Assembly (NCBI GenBank): GCA_009702945.1 | Contig: WLGZ01000002.1 | Location: 1 to 23,812 of the forward strand | Direction of reading: 5' to 3' | Length of the DNA stretch: 23,812 nt | DNA from: Actinomycetota bacterium | GTDB lineage: Bacteria > Actinomycetota > Actinomycetes > S36-B12 > UBA5976 | Shown here: one piece after another, positions 15,831 to 23,610 of the stretch | Layout of the letters: the number at the start of each line of letters is the position of its first letter | Position numbering within the stretch: position 1 is the stretch's first letter | Notes under the pieces: generated by a model | Told to the model about the DNA's origin: nothing | Seen by the model: only the letters and a program-made list of their open reading frames with translations | Database searches by the model: none | Program-made: the position numbers and the translations under genes

Positions 15831-16223
15831 TTACTGACCCTTTCGTTCGATGAAGTCCCACTTGTTACCGTATTTGTCCGCGAAGACAACTACCTTGCCA
15901 AACTCTTCAAGGCGAGGTTCTTCAGTGAAGGCAACATTGTGCTTTGCCATGTGGGCATAGTCACGATCAAAGTTGTCGGTGTACAAGAAAAACATCACGC
16001 GGCCACCTGATTGATTACCAATCGCGGCACTCTGTTCTGACGAAGCAGCTTGGGCAAGTAATAAAGCAGCGCCTTGATTCGCATCCGGTGCCACAACTAC
16101 CCAGCGCTTTACATCAGACATCTTGGTGTCTTCGATCAAAGTGAAACCAAGGGCTGTCGTGTAGTAATCAATTGCACTGTCGTAGTCATCAACGACGACG
16201 GTAATCATTCCAAGGTGAGACAT
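15831..16223 (-). CDS. VOC (glyoxalase/bleomycin-resistance) family protein
   Basis: The 130-residue protein has the two beta-alpha-beta-beta-beta modules of the VOC fold. Module one runs from LGMITVVVDDYDSAIDYYTTALGFTL, and module two ends in VVFADKYGNKWDFIE, typical of small glyoxalase-like proteins. Members bind a metal at paired His/Glu positions and act as lyases, dioxygenases or drug-binding proteins; which one applies is unknown. Its ATG directly follows the stop of the aminotransferase gene, with GAGG in the end of that gene, so translation is likely coupled. Ogt starts two bases after its own stop. Confidence 0.85.
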   Translation of the reverse strand: MSHLGMITVVVDDYDSAIDYYTTALGFTLIEDTKMSDVKRWVVVAPDANQGAALLLAQAASSEQSAAIGNQSGGRVMFFLYTDNFDRDYAHMAKHNVAFTEEPRLEEFGKVVVFADKYGNKWDFIERKGQ

Positions 16224-17372
16224 TTAATCCTCGAGCACACTAGCCATGCGAAGCACAGCTTCCTTAATGATCTCTTTACTGGTTGCCAAATTTAATCGCA
16301 CAAAGTCTTTGCCGACCCCACCGAAGTCAGTGCCACCACTTAATGCAACTCTGCCTTTATCAAGCAGCAAGGTTGCAACCTCTTCTTGTCCGTAAGCACT
16401 TAAATCAATCCAAGCAAGATAGGTACTCTGCGGAACCGTGTATTTCGCTTTTGGCAGGTGCTTCTTAAGTAACTTCGCTAAGTAATGCCGATTCTCATCA
16501 ACGTTCTTTAGTACTGCCTTAAGCCAGGGCTCGCCTTGGTTATAGGCGGCAATGCTTGCCCATACGCCAAATAGCGATGAACGCCATGGTGAGGAAAGTG
16601 GTAGCTGCAACAATCGGTCATTGATCGTTGAATTGTCAGCCACAATCTGTGCGCACTTAAGTCCTGCAAGATTCCAAGACTTACTGGCCGAAGTAATACA
16701 AAGTCCAGTTTCGCGCGCAGTCTCGCTGACATTTAAGTAAGGAATGAATTTGGTTCCCGAGAACATCAGTGGCGCGTGAATCTCGTCACTGATAACCAAA
16801 ACGCCATATTTCTTTGCCAGCTCTGCGATCTTTTCCAACTCATCAAGCGTGAAAACATGACCAACTGGATTATGTGGATGACACAGAATGTATGCCTTAG
16901 CGCCGGCTGCAAAAGCATCTTCGAGTCCCGCAAGATCAAGGGACCACTCATCACCTACATGATTTAGTGGCACATCGACTGCTTCGCACTTTGCTTCTTT
17001 GATCCAAGTAAAGAAATTCAAATAGACCGGAGTATTGATAACTACCTTGTCACCAGGCTCAGTCCAAAGGCGCAGAACTTCAACGCCAGCAACACCGACG
17101 TCAGTTGCCAAATAGAACTGGTCTTTGTTTACAGTCCAATTCCAATTGCGCTGGGCGTAGTTGGCAAAAGCTTGGGGGAGTTCTGGGGCGATTCCTGAGT
17201 AGCCAGTATCACTGCGCTTAACCATGTCGATCAGTACGTCACGAATTGGCTTTGCGATCGGGTAGTCCATCTCTGCAACCGGTAACGGTAAAACATCTTC
17301 GGCAAAGGTTCGCCACTTTGCACTACGACGTTTACGAAGTTCAACTAAGGAATCTGCAGAAACTCTAACCAT
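16224..17372 (-). CDS. MalY/PatB-type PLP-dependent C-S lyase (aminotransferase class I/II fold)
   Basis: The 382-residue protein is a fold-type I PLP enzyme. The Schiff-base lysine is Lys231 in TSASKSWNLAGLK; Asn168 (HPHNPVG) and Asp196 (VISDEIHAPL) hold the cofactor. The N-terminal LPLPVAEMDYPIAKPI block and overall length place it with the MalY/PatB cystathionine beta-lyases, which cleave cystathionine or cysteine conjugates to pyruvate, ammonia and a thiol. It may serve methionine synthesis or thiol turnover. It begins 19 bases after the alcohol dehydrogenase stop, with no strong ribosome site, and directly abuts the VOC gene. Confidence 0.88.
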   Translation of the reverse strand: MVRVSADSLVELRKRRSAKWRTFAEDVLPLPVAEMDYPIAKPIRDVLIDMVKRSDTGYSGIAPELPQAFANYAQRNWNWTVNKDQFYLATDVGVAGVEVLRLWTEPGDKVVINTPVYLNFFTWIKEAKCEAVDVPLNHVGDEWSLDLAGLEDAFAAGAKAYILCHPHNPVGHVFTLDELEKIAELAKKYGVLVISDEIHAPLMFSGTKFIPYLNVSETARETGLCITSASKSWNLAGLKCAQIVADNSTINDRLLQLPLSSPWRSSLFGVWASIAAYNQGEPWLKAVLKNVDENRHYLAKLLKKHLPKAKYTVPQSTYLAWIDLSAYGQEEVATLLLDKGRVALSGGTDFGGVGKDFVRLNLATSKEIIKEAVLRMASVLED

Positions 17373-17391
17373 GTTGTCAGCGTAGCAATCT

Positions 17392-18435
17392 CTATGGCTT
17401 GATTATGGTGATACCTGGCAAAGGGTTAGTACCAAGTTGCGCTAACGCATCTGGAACTTCATCCAAGGTAATAGTTCGTTCAACCAATGTGTCAGGTCGC
17501 AATACGCCACTTGCAATCTCAGCAAGCAATTCTGGATAGTGCGCAGCTGACATGCCATGACTTCCCATGATGGATAACTCGCGCCCAATCACAGTGTGCA
17601 TAGGAATAGTTGCTTGATCCTTGATCTCGGCGGGTGGCAATAAACCAACTTGCACATGGCGACCCAATCGACGTAGAGATTCAACAGCGAGTTTGCTAGT
17701 TGCAATACTTCCCAATGCATCAATGGTTAAGTCAGCACCAGCAGGTGAATACTTCTTGATTTCCTTAACCACATCATCATGAATTGAATCTAAAACGTAA
17801 TCCGCGCCAGCTAGTCGAGCTCGGTCTCGCGCAGGATTTGAAGTATCAATACCAACAACAGTTGCACCACGAGATTTCGCAATCATGATTGCGGCAAGGC
17901 CAACACCGCCACAACCAAAGATCGCAACAGTTTCACCGGCTTGGACTTTTCCAACGTGCACGACAGCGCGATACGAAGTGGCAAAGCGACAACCTAAAGC
18001 AGCAGCAGTTTCAAAACTCATCGAGTCAGGCAGCGCAACAACATTGAAGTCAGCATGTGGAATGCGAACGTATTCAGCAAAAGAACCTGGTCCGTTAAAT
18101 CCTGGTTGCCATTGATATAGACAAACTTGCGCATTGCCAGCTTTGCAATCAATGCAATCACCACAGCCGCAAACAAACGGAACTGTTACTCGATCGCCGA
18201 CTTTCCAGTTCTTAACATCCGCGCCAACTTCAGAAATCACACCTGCGAATTCATGCCCAGGAACATGTGGCAGCTCAGAGATGTCAGAATCGTGGCCCTG
18301 CCAGCCGTGCCAATCGCTGCGGCAAAGCCCAGTTGCCTCAACCTTGATAACTACGCCATGAGGCCTGGCCACCGGCATATCCCGCTCACCTACATATAGA
18401 GGAGAACCAAAGGCATCAAATTGGGCTACACGCAT
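17392..18435 (-). CDS. Zinc-dependent NAD-type alcohol dehydrogenase
   Basis: This medium-chain dehydrogenase has 347 residues and belongs to a different subfamily from the other one in the cluster. Catalytic zinc ligands are Cys38, His61 and Cys149; structural zinc is at Cys91, Cys94, Cys97 and Cys105. The loop GCGGVG (174-179) is followed by VVGID, whose Asp197 favours NAD(H). It probably oxidises alcohols or polyols; the substrate is unknown. It is the first gene of the leftward cluster, divergent from dnaK. No Shine-Dalgarno is seen: TACCCT six bases before the ATG suggests a leaderless transcript. Confidence 0.92.
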   Translation of the reverse strand: MRVAQFDAFGSPLYVGERDMPVARPHGVVIKVEATGLCRSDWHGWQGHDSDISELPHVPGHEFAGVISEVGADVKNWKVGDRVTVPFVCGCGDCIDCKAGNAQVCLYQWQPGFNGPGSFAEYVRIPHADFNVVALPDSMSFETAAALGCRFATSYRAVVHVGKVQAGETVAIFGCGGVGLAAIMIAKSRGATVVGIDTSNPARDRARLAGADYVLDSIHDDVVKEIKKYSPAGADLTIDALGSIATSKLAVESLRRLGRHVQVGLLPPAEIKDQATIPMHTVIGRELSIMGSHGMSAAHYPELLAEIASGVLRPDTLVERTITLDEVPDALAQLGTNPLPGITIIKP

Positions 18436-18440
18436 GAAGT

Positions 18441-18446
18441 AAGGGT
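18441..18446 (-). promoter_or_regulatory. -10 element for a leaderless transcript of the leftward cluster
   Basis: On the minus strand TACCCT lies six bases before the ATG of the alcohol dehydrogenase, the spacing found in actinobacterial leaderless promoters (TANNNT). No good -35 hexamer is apparent at 16-18 bp. Confidence 0.4.
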
Positions 18447-18459
18447 ATTCCAGGGCTTG

Positions 18460-18468
18460 TTATCCACA
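18460..18468 (+). promoter_or_regulatory. DnaA-box-like 9-mer
   Basis: TTATCCACA is an exact match to the DnaA box consensus. It sits between the divergent adh and dnaK promoters. It is a single site, with no cluster or AT-rich unwinding element, so it is not an origin; DnaA-dependent regulation or chance are both possible. Confidence 0.35.
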
Positions 18469-18483
18469 GAAACAGCCCCCGAT

Positions 18484-18511
18484 TTGCAATAAATCTCTTT
18501 TTAAGTATGCT
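18484..18511 (+). promoter_or_regulatory. Vegetative promoter of the dnaK operon
   Basis: TTGCAA (18484-18489) and TATGCT (18506-18511) are spaced by 16 bases, a fair housekeeping-sigma promoter. Transcription would begin near 18518, just where the HAIR begins, so bound HspR would block it. Confidence 0.55.
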
Positions 18512-18518
18512 AAAAAGC

Positions 18519-18539
18519 CTTGAGTCAACCCGACTCAAA
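18519..18539. promoter_or_regulatory. HAIR operator (HspR binding site)
   Basis: CTTGAGT, a seven-base spacer, then ACTCAAA: 13 of 14 arm positions match the HAIR consensus (CTTGAGT-N7-ACTCAAG). It lies about 75 bp upstream of dnaK. HspR, encoded in the same operon, should repress here with DnaK as co-repressor. Confidence 0.9.
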
Positions 18540-18566
18540 GTATCTGATGCCAGGGGTTTCAGGTGC

Positions 18567-18588
18567 CGTGAGTCGGGTATGACTTAAG
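18567..18588. promoter_or_regulatory. Degenerate second HAIR-like site
   Basis: CGTGAGT and ACTTAAG arms with an eight-base spacer recall a HAIR (five of seven arm positions pair, spacer one base too long). It lies 27-48 bp upstream of dnaK and may add cooperative HspR binding. Confidence 0.35.
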
Positions 18589-18614
18589 GCGAAAACCCTT
18601 TCTTGGAGGAAAAA

Positions 18615-20438
18615 ATGGCTAAAGCCGTAGGTATCGATCTGGGAACCACTAACTCGGTGGTCTCAGTACTTGAAGGTGGAGAACCCACCGTCATTGCAAA
18701 CGCAGAAGGCGCTCGCACCACACCAAGTGTTGTCGCTTTCGCAAAGAATGGTGAAGTCCTGGTTGGCGAAGTTGCCAAGCGTCAGGCTGTCACCAACGTA
18801 GACCGTACGATCCGTTCCGTTAAGCGTCACATGGGTGACACATCTTGGAATGTCGATATCGACGGCAAGAAGTACAACGCTCAAGAAATCTCTGCTCGTA
18901 TTTTGCAGAAGCTAAAGCGCGATGCCGAGGCTTACCTTGGCGACACCGTAACCGATGCAGTAATCACTGTTCCGGCTTACTTCAACGACGCGCAACGTCA
19001 AGCAACAAAAGATGCTGGCCAGATCGCGGGACTGAACGTACTCCGGATTGTTAACGAGCCAACTGCAGCAGCACTTGCATACGGTTTGGACAAGGGCGAC
19101 AAAGACCAAACAATTTTGGTATTCGACCTTGGTGGTGGAACGTTCGACGTTTCACTTCTTGAAATCGGCGAAGGCATCGTAGAAGTTAAAGCCACAAGTG
19201 GCGATAACAACCTCGGTGGCGACGACTGGGATCAGCGCGTAGTTGATCACTTGGTCACCCAGTTCAAGAATTCAAACGGTGTTGATTTGTCAGCAGACAA
19301 GGTTGCATTGCAGCGTCTGCGCGAAGCAGCTGAAAAGGCGAAGATTGAACTTTCTTCTTCACAGTCAGCAGCAATCAACCTGCCTTACGTCACTGCATCT
19401 GATGCTGGTCCACTTCACCTTGACGAAACTCTGACTCGTGCAGATTTCCAAAAGATGACAGCAGATCTAATTGATCGCACCAAGACACCTTTCAACCAGG
19501 TCATCAAAGACGCTGGCGTGAAAGTTGCTGACATCGATCACGTAGTTCTAGTTGGTGGCTCAACTCGTATGCCGGCCGTAACCGATTTGGTTAAGGAACT
19601 AACTGGCGGACGCGAACCTAACAAGGGCGTTAACCCTGACGAAGTAGTTGCCGTTGGCGCTGCACTTCAGGCTGGCGTGCTTAAGGGTGAAGTGAAGGAT
19701 GTTCTTCTTCTTGATGTGACACCACTATCACTTGGTATTGAAACCAAGGGTGGACTCATGACCAAGATGATCGAACGTAACACCACGATCCCAACAAAGC
19801 GTTCGGAAATCTTCACAACTGCTGAAGACAACCAGCCATCTGTTTTGATCCAGGTATTCCAGGGCGAACGTGAAATGGCGGCTTACAACAAGAAGCTTGG
19901 AACTTTCGAGCTAACTGGTTTGCCACCTGCGCCACGTAACGTGCCACAGATTGAAGTTGCATTCGACATCGATGCCAACGGTATCGTTCACGTTTCAGCT
20001 AAGGATCTGGGAACTGGTAAGGAACAGTCCATGACTATCACCGGTGGTGGAGCTCTTTCTAAGGAAGAGATCGATCGCATGATGGCCGATGCTGAATCAC
20101 ATGCTGAAGAAGATCGTCAGCGTCGTGAAGAAGCCGAAGTTCGTAACCAAGCGGAGTCATTGGTCTTCCAGACCGAGAAATTCCTCGAGGAAAGTGGCGA
20201 CAAAGTTCCAGCAGATGCCAAGGCAAATGTTGATGAACCGCTAGCTGAACTTAAGGCTGCAATTGCCGGAGAAAACATCGAAGCCATCAAGGCTGCGGTG
20301 GAAAAGGTTGCTACTGCTTCCCAGGCTTTGGGTGCTGCGTTATACGCAAACACTCAAGCTGAAGGTGAGCAAGCTTCTGCCGAAGGTGATGACGACGTAG
20401 TCGATGCCGAAATCGTGGATGAGACTGAAAAGGTATGA
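18615..20438 (+). CDS. dnaK: Chaperone DnaK (Hsp70)
   Basis: The 607-residue protein is full length. The ATPase domain starts with GIDLGTTNS (about 6-14); later blocks include DAVITVPAYFNDAQRQATKDAG, VFDLGGGTFDVS and VVLVGGSTRMP. The substrate domain begins after DVTPLSLGIETKGG, and an acidic tail ends in DDDVVDAEIVDETEKV. It refolds or holds client proteins with DnaJ and GrpE. The ATG at 18615 is chosen because GGAGGA precedes it by four bases and the protein then begins MAKAVGIDLG as usual; an upstream in-frame TTG falls inside that ribosome site. It overlaps grpE by ATGA. Expression should be HspR-controlled via the HAIR. Confidence 0.98.
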   Translation: MAKAVGIDLGTTNSVVSVLEGGEPTVIANAEGARTTPSVVAFAKNGEVLVGEVAKRQAVTNVDRTIRSVKRHMGDTSWNVDIDGKKYNAQEISARILQKLKRDAEAYLGDTVTDAVITVPAYFNDAQRQATKDAGQIAGLNVLRIVNEPTAAALAYGLDKGDKDQTILVFDLGGGTFDVSLLEIGEGIVEVKATSGDNNLGGDDWDQRVVDHLVTQFKNSNGVDLSADKVALQRLREAAEKAKIELSSSQSAAINLPYVTASDAGPLHLDETLTRADFQKMTADLIDRTKTPFNQVIKDAGVKVADIDHVVLVGGSTRMPAVTDLVKELTGGREPNKGVNPDEVVAVGAALQAGVLKGEVKDVLLLDVTPLSLGIETKGGLMTKMIERNTTIPTKRSEIFTTAEDNQPSVLIQVFQGEREMAAYNKKLGTFELTGLPPAPRNVPQIEVAFDIDANGIVHVSAKDLGTGKEQSMTITGGGALSKEEIDRMMADAESHAEEDRQRREEAEVRNQAESLVFQTEKFLEESGDKVPADAKANVDEPLAELKAAIAGENIEAIKAAVEKVATASQALGAALYANTQAEGEQASAEGDDDVVDAEIVDETEKV

Positions 20439-21001
20439 GTGACAACGACCAAGGCGTAAACCAGGCCGAGGGCGTAAAGATCACAGATAAGCGCAAGCTT
20501 GATCCAGAAACTGGAGCTCCTCGCACATCTTCGGATGCGCAGGAGACTCCAGTTTCGGAGCAGGAAGTTGCAAGTGATCCAGTCGCGGAACTTACCGCTG
20601 ACCTGCAACGACTTCAGGCTGAGTTTGCTAACTACCGCAAGCGCGTAGAACGCGATCGCGAAACTACTCGTGACCTAGTTGTTTCAAACACTCTTGCCGA
20701 ATTGCTGCCAGTAATCGATGACATCGGTCGTGCTCGCACTCATGGCGAACTCGAAGGTGCTTTCAAAAGTGTTGGCGAAGCTTTAGAGTCAACCGTTACT
20801 CGATTAGGCCTTAAGCCTTTCGGTGAATCGGGCGATGAGTTTGATCCAACAAAGCATGAAGCAATTTCACATGAATACAGTGCTGATGTAACAACATCAA
20901 CTTGTATGAATGTTTTTCAACCAGGTTATGAATTCAACGGTCGCATCATTCGCGCCGCAATCGTTAGTGTTGCAGACCCAGAAACCGTAAACGCTGAGTG
21001 A
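20435..21001 (+). CDS. grpE: Nucleotide exchange factor GrpE
   Basis: The 188-residue protein has a poorly conserved, charged N-terminus (about 1-45). A long coiled-coil helix follows (about 46-80, AELTADLQRLQAEFANYRKRVERDRE), then the conserved beta-domain with FDPTKHEAIS and a C-terminal GYEFNGRIIRAAIVSVADPE block. It releases ADP from DnaK and so resets the chaperone cycle. Its start overlaps the dnaK stop (ATGA), which couples their translation. Confidence 0.97.
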   Translation: MSDNDQGVNQAEGVKITDKRKLDPETGAPRTSSDAQETPVSEQEVASDPVAELTADLQRLQAEFANYRKRVERDRETTRDLVVSNTLAELLPVIDDIGRARTHGELEGAFKSVGEALESTVTRLGLKPFGESGDEFDPTKHEAISHEYSADVTTSTCMNVFQPGYEFNGRIIRAAIVSVADPETVNAE

Positions 21002-21048
21002 TTAGTTTCTAGTTCGCTGGAAACACTAAGCATCAGAAAGGAGGCGCT

Positions 21049-22011
21049 ATGAGTACAAAAGATATGTATGAAAAGGATTACTACAAGATCCTTGGCGTCC
21101 CTAAAGATGCTGATGCTGCCACGATTAAAAAGGCTTATCGCAAACTAGCTAAAGATCTTCATCCAGATGCAAATGCTGGCGACAAGAAGATTGAAGAGAA
21201 GTTCAAAGCAGTTAGCGAAGCTTATGACGTGGTGTCTGATCCAAAACGTCGCGCTGAATATGATGAAGCGCAACGTTATGGCGGACCAATGGGCGGCGGG
21301 CGTCGTGGCCCAGGCGGACCTGGCGGTTTCCCAGGTGGCAGAGGTCAGAACGTCGAAGATTTATTCGGCGGCGGCGATCTTTCAGATATCTTCGGTGGCC
21401 TGTTTGGCGGCGGCGGTCGCCAGCGCGGCCCACGCAAAGGCGCTGACTTAGAAACTTCAGTAACGATTAGTTTCGAGGATTCAATTCACGGCGTGACTAT
21501 GCCATTGCGATTGAACACCGGAAACGTTTCAGCTCGAATTCCAGCCGGCGTGAAGAACGACCAAAGAATTCGCCTAAAAGGCAAGGGTCAACCTGGCGAA
21601 CAAAACGCTCCAGCCGGCGATCTGTTCATTAACGTTGCGGTTTCTCCGCACCCAGTTTTCGGACGCGACGGCGACAACTTAACAGTGACTGTTCCAATTC
21701 GTTTTGATGAAGCAGTAAACGGCGCCGACATTAAGGTTCCAGTACTGGATGGACCAGCAGTAACCATTCGAATTCCAGCCGGCACAAAAACTGGCGCCAA
21801 ATTCCGTGCTCGTGGCAAAGGCGTAGTTCGCCCAGAAAAATCTGGCGACTTGATTGTTTCTGTAGACATAGCGGTGCCAAAGGATTTAACTGTTGCAGCT
21901 CAAAAGGCTTTGGATGATTTTGCTGCGGCAACTCAAGATTTTGATCCTCGCGAAGAGTTGATGCGTAAGAGCGGCAACTTAACTGATGCTCGAAAGGGAT
22001 CTGATGATTGA
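21049..22011 (+). CDS. dnaJ: DnaJ-type co-chaperone without zinc fingers (CbpA-like)
   Basis: The 320-residue protein has a J domain (about 10-75) with the HPD motif (38-40) that stimulates DnaK ATPase. A long Gly/Phe-rich stretch follows (about 78-128), then the two C-terminal beta domains (about 132-300). The four CxxCxGxG zinc motifs of type I DnaJ are missing, and there is no cysteine in the protein. The layout is that of type II (CbpA-like) co-chaperones, although dnaK-operon DnaJ of Streptomyces and mycobacteria has zinc fingers. A strong AAAGGAGG precedes the ATG. hspR begins inside its last codons. A second, zinc-finger DnaJ may exist elsewhere with hrcA. Confidence 0.94.
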   Translation: MSTKDMYEKDYYKILGVPKDADAATIKKAYRKLAKDLHPDANAGDKKIEEKFKAVSEAYDVVSDPKRRAEYDEAQRYGGPMGGGRRGPGGPGGFPGGRGQNVEDLFGGGDLSDIFGGLFGGGGRQRGPRKGADLETSVTISFEDSIHGVTMPLRLNTGNVSARIPAGVKNDQRIRLKGKGQPGEQNAPAGDLFINVAVSPHPVFGRDGDNLTVTVPIRFDEAVNGADIKVPVLDGPAVTIRIPAGTKTGAKFRARGKGVVRPEKSGDLIVSVDIAVPKDLTVAAQKALDDFAAATQDFDPREELMRKSGNLTDARKGSDD

Positions 22012-22345
22012 TTACGAGCACGATGATGAAGTTCCGGTTTATGTAATTTCAGTTGCCGCGCAGTTAGCTGGCCTGCATCCACAAACTCTGCGTCAGTATG
22101 ACCGCCTTGGTTTAGTTTCCCCAGGTCGTTCAGTTGGTCGCAACCGCCTTTACTCGCTAAAAGATATTCAGCGTTTGCGCGAAGTCACCAAACTTTCCAA
22201 TGAAGGTGTGACCCTTTCTGGAATTATGCGAATCCTGATTTTGGAAGAGCAACTTGAAAAAGCCTTGAAAGAAAACATTCGCCTTCGTGAAGCAATGGGA
22301 CCATCAACTGCTGTTGTGGTCTGGCGCCCAAACCGACGAGCTTAA
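22004..22345 (+). CDS. hspR: Heat-shock repressor HspR
   Basis: The 113-residue protein is a MerR-family regulator. A winged helix-turn-helix spans about 11-75 (PVYVISVAAQLAGLHPQTLRQYDRLGLVSPGRS...RLYSLKDIQRLREV), followed by a dimer helix and a basic tail. HspR binds HAIR sites with DnaK as co-repressor and represses its own operon; it matches the HAIR upstream of dnaK. The ATG at 22004 is chosen because AAAGGG lies five bases upstream; another ATG at 21986 has no such site. It overlaps the dnaJ stop by eight bases. Confidence 0.95.
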   Translation: MIDYEHDDEVPVYVISVAAQLAGLHPQTLRQYDRLGLVSPGRSVGRNRLYSLKDIQRLREVTKLSNEGVTLSGIMRILILEEQLEKALKENIRLREAMGPSTAVVVWRPNRRA

Positions 22346-22347
22346 TC

Positions 22348-23097
22348 ATGACCGCATTGATTACCGGAGCAAGTGTCGGAATTGGCGCATCGTATGCAAA
22401 ACAACTTGCAGCTACCGGCAGCGATCTAGTTTTAGTTGCAAGAGATGTAACTCGCCTAGAAGCTTTGGCAGCTGAATTGAAAGCCGCTCATGGCGTTCAA
22501 GTTGAAGTGCTGCAAGCCGATCTTTCAGATCGCGCACAGTTAGACAAGGTTTGTGCCCGCGCCGCCAAAGACGACATTGACTTAGTCGTAAATAACGCAG
22601 GATTTGGAATCAAGCAACCTTTTGTGGGCGGCACAATCGAAGCCGAACAAAACTTACTTGATGTTTTAGTAACTGCTGTCATGCGAATTACTCATGCCGC
22701 AATGCCAGGCATGATTGCTCGCGATCGTGGTGGCGTGATTAACGTCAGCTCAGTTGCTGGCTGGATGTCTAGTGGAACTTACAGTTCAGCTAAAGCTTGG
22801 GTGACAAGTTTTAGTGAAGCACTAGCAACTCTGCACAAAAAATCAAACGTTCATGTCTTAGCTCTTTGCCCTGGTTACACCCGCACTGAGTTCCACTCGC
22901 GTGCCAACATGGAAACTCAAACCATTCCTAATTGGATGTGGCTTGATGTTGATGTAGTGGTTGCAAAGTCTTTGAAGGATTTCAAAAACGGAAAAGCAAT
23001 CAGCGTTCCAGGAATGCAATACAAGTTCTTAAGTTTGATTGCGCAATACTTACCGCGACCAATCGTTCGCAAACTTTCCATTGCGTCCCGTCGCTAA
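22348..23097 (+). CDS. SDR family oxidoreductase, last gene of the dnaK operon
   Basis: The 249-residue protein is a classical short-chain dehydrogenase of the DltE/YqjQ-like type. It has the cofactor loop GASVGIG (7-13), NNAG (82-85), a NVSSVAG serine block (134-135), and Tyr145-Lys149 (YSSAK). The AR at residues 31-32 (VLVARD) suggests NADPH preference. The C-terminus LPRPIVRKLSIASRR is basic and amphipathic, perhaps a membrane-contact helix. The substrate is unknown. It starts two bases after the hspR stop and should share heat-shock control. Its stop overlaps the convergent small gene by four bases. Confidence 0.85.
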   Translation: MTALITGASVGIGASYAKQLAATGSDLVLVARDVTRLEALAAELKAAHGVQVEVLQADLSDRAQLDKVCARAAKDDIDLVVNNAGFGIKQPFVGGTIEAEQNLLDVLVTAVMRITHAAMPGMIARDRGGVINVSSVAGWMSSGTYSSAKAWVTSFSEALATLHKKSNVHVLALCPGYTRTEFHSRANMETQTIPNWMWLDVDVVVAKSLKDFKNGKAISVPGMQYKFLSLIAQYLPRPIVRKLSIASRR

Positions 23098-23522
23098 AGC
23101 GCAGACAAAACTTCCTGTGGCAAATCGGTTGTAACTTTCCAACCGCGCAATCTCGATTGCAACGAAGCTTCTTTCGCAGATTCATCCGCGGAATCAGTAA
23201 TAACCACAGTCACCGGTGCATCTGGCCAATCGCCATAGTCACCACCGATGGTTGGCATAACGGGATCGATCAATACATAACCAACAGCAGGTCGGCGAAG
23301 TGAACGTCGACTAAAACCAATTGCCGGTGCATGCACACTGGTCTCACCATGAAAAACCAAAACTAAAGGTTCAGCGGTACTGGCAAGTTGTGAAGCTACG
23401 TGGGTTACCCAACGTACGGATTCAGATGGTGGCGTGATTACAAGCGGAGTAGCAGAAAGAGTTACCTGAGCCGCGACTGTATTAATACCGTCAGTTTCAG
23501 GCAGGAATGCAATAGTGGCCAC
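23094..23522 (-). CDS. Hypothetical protein, possible alpha/beta-hydrolase-like fold
   Basis: I do not recognise this 142-residue protein. It has strand-helix patterns such as PLVLVFHGETSVHAPAIGF, VGYVLIDPVMPTIGG and APVTVVITDSAD, which recall an alpha/beta hydrolase core; however, there is no GxSxG nucleophile elbow and the protein is half the normal length. The start is uncertain: GTG at 23522 (VATIAF...) or TTG at 23543 (149 residues), neither with a ribosome site. An ATG nearby is out of frame. It lies convergent to the SDR gene. The long clean frame between two operons and its natural protein composition argue that it is real. Confidence 0.6.
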   Translation of the reverse strand: MATIAFLPETDGINTVAAQVTLSATPLVITPPSESVRWVTHVASQLASTAEPLVLVFHGETSVHAPAIGFSRRSLRRPAVGYVLIDPVMPTIGGDYGDWPDAPVTVVITDSADESAKEASLQSRLRGWKVTTDLPQEVLSAL

Positions 23523-23573
23523 TAGATAACTGTGCCATGCCAATGAAGGGTTCAGCCACCTACGCTAAATGCG

Positions 23574-23596
23574 AAAAAACCCCTAATTTTCGGGGT
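23574..23596 (-). terminator. Small minus-strand terminator-like hairpin
   Basis: On the minus strand ACCCC, an eight-base loop and GGGGT are followed by a run of Ts. The five-base-pair stem is short. It lies upstream of the small leftward gene, so it would stop minus-strand transcripts coming from the groEL side, or attenuate a longer leader of that gene. Confidence 0.4.
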
Positions 23597-23610
23597 CTGG
23601 ACCCTCTCGA

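Noticed and set aside
18460..18468. Replication origin marked by a DnaA box
   Set aside because: There is only one box and no AT-rich unwinding region, dnaA, dnaN or parAB nearby.
21002..21048. Imperfect hairpin between grpE and dnaJ (TTAG/TTTC arms with a bulge)
   Set aside because: The stem is short and bulged with no T-run; it could only be a weak mRNA structure and is not supported as a terminator.
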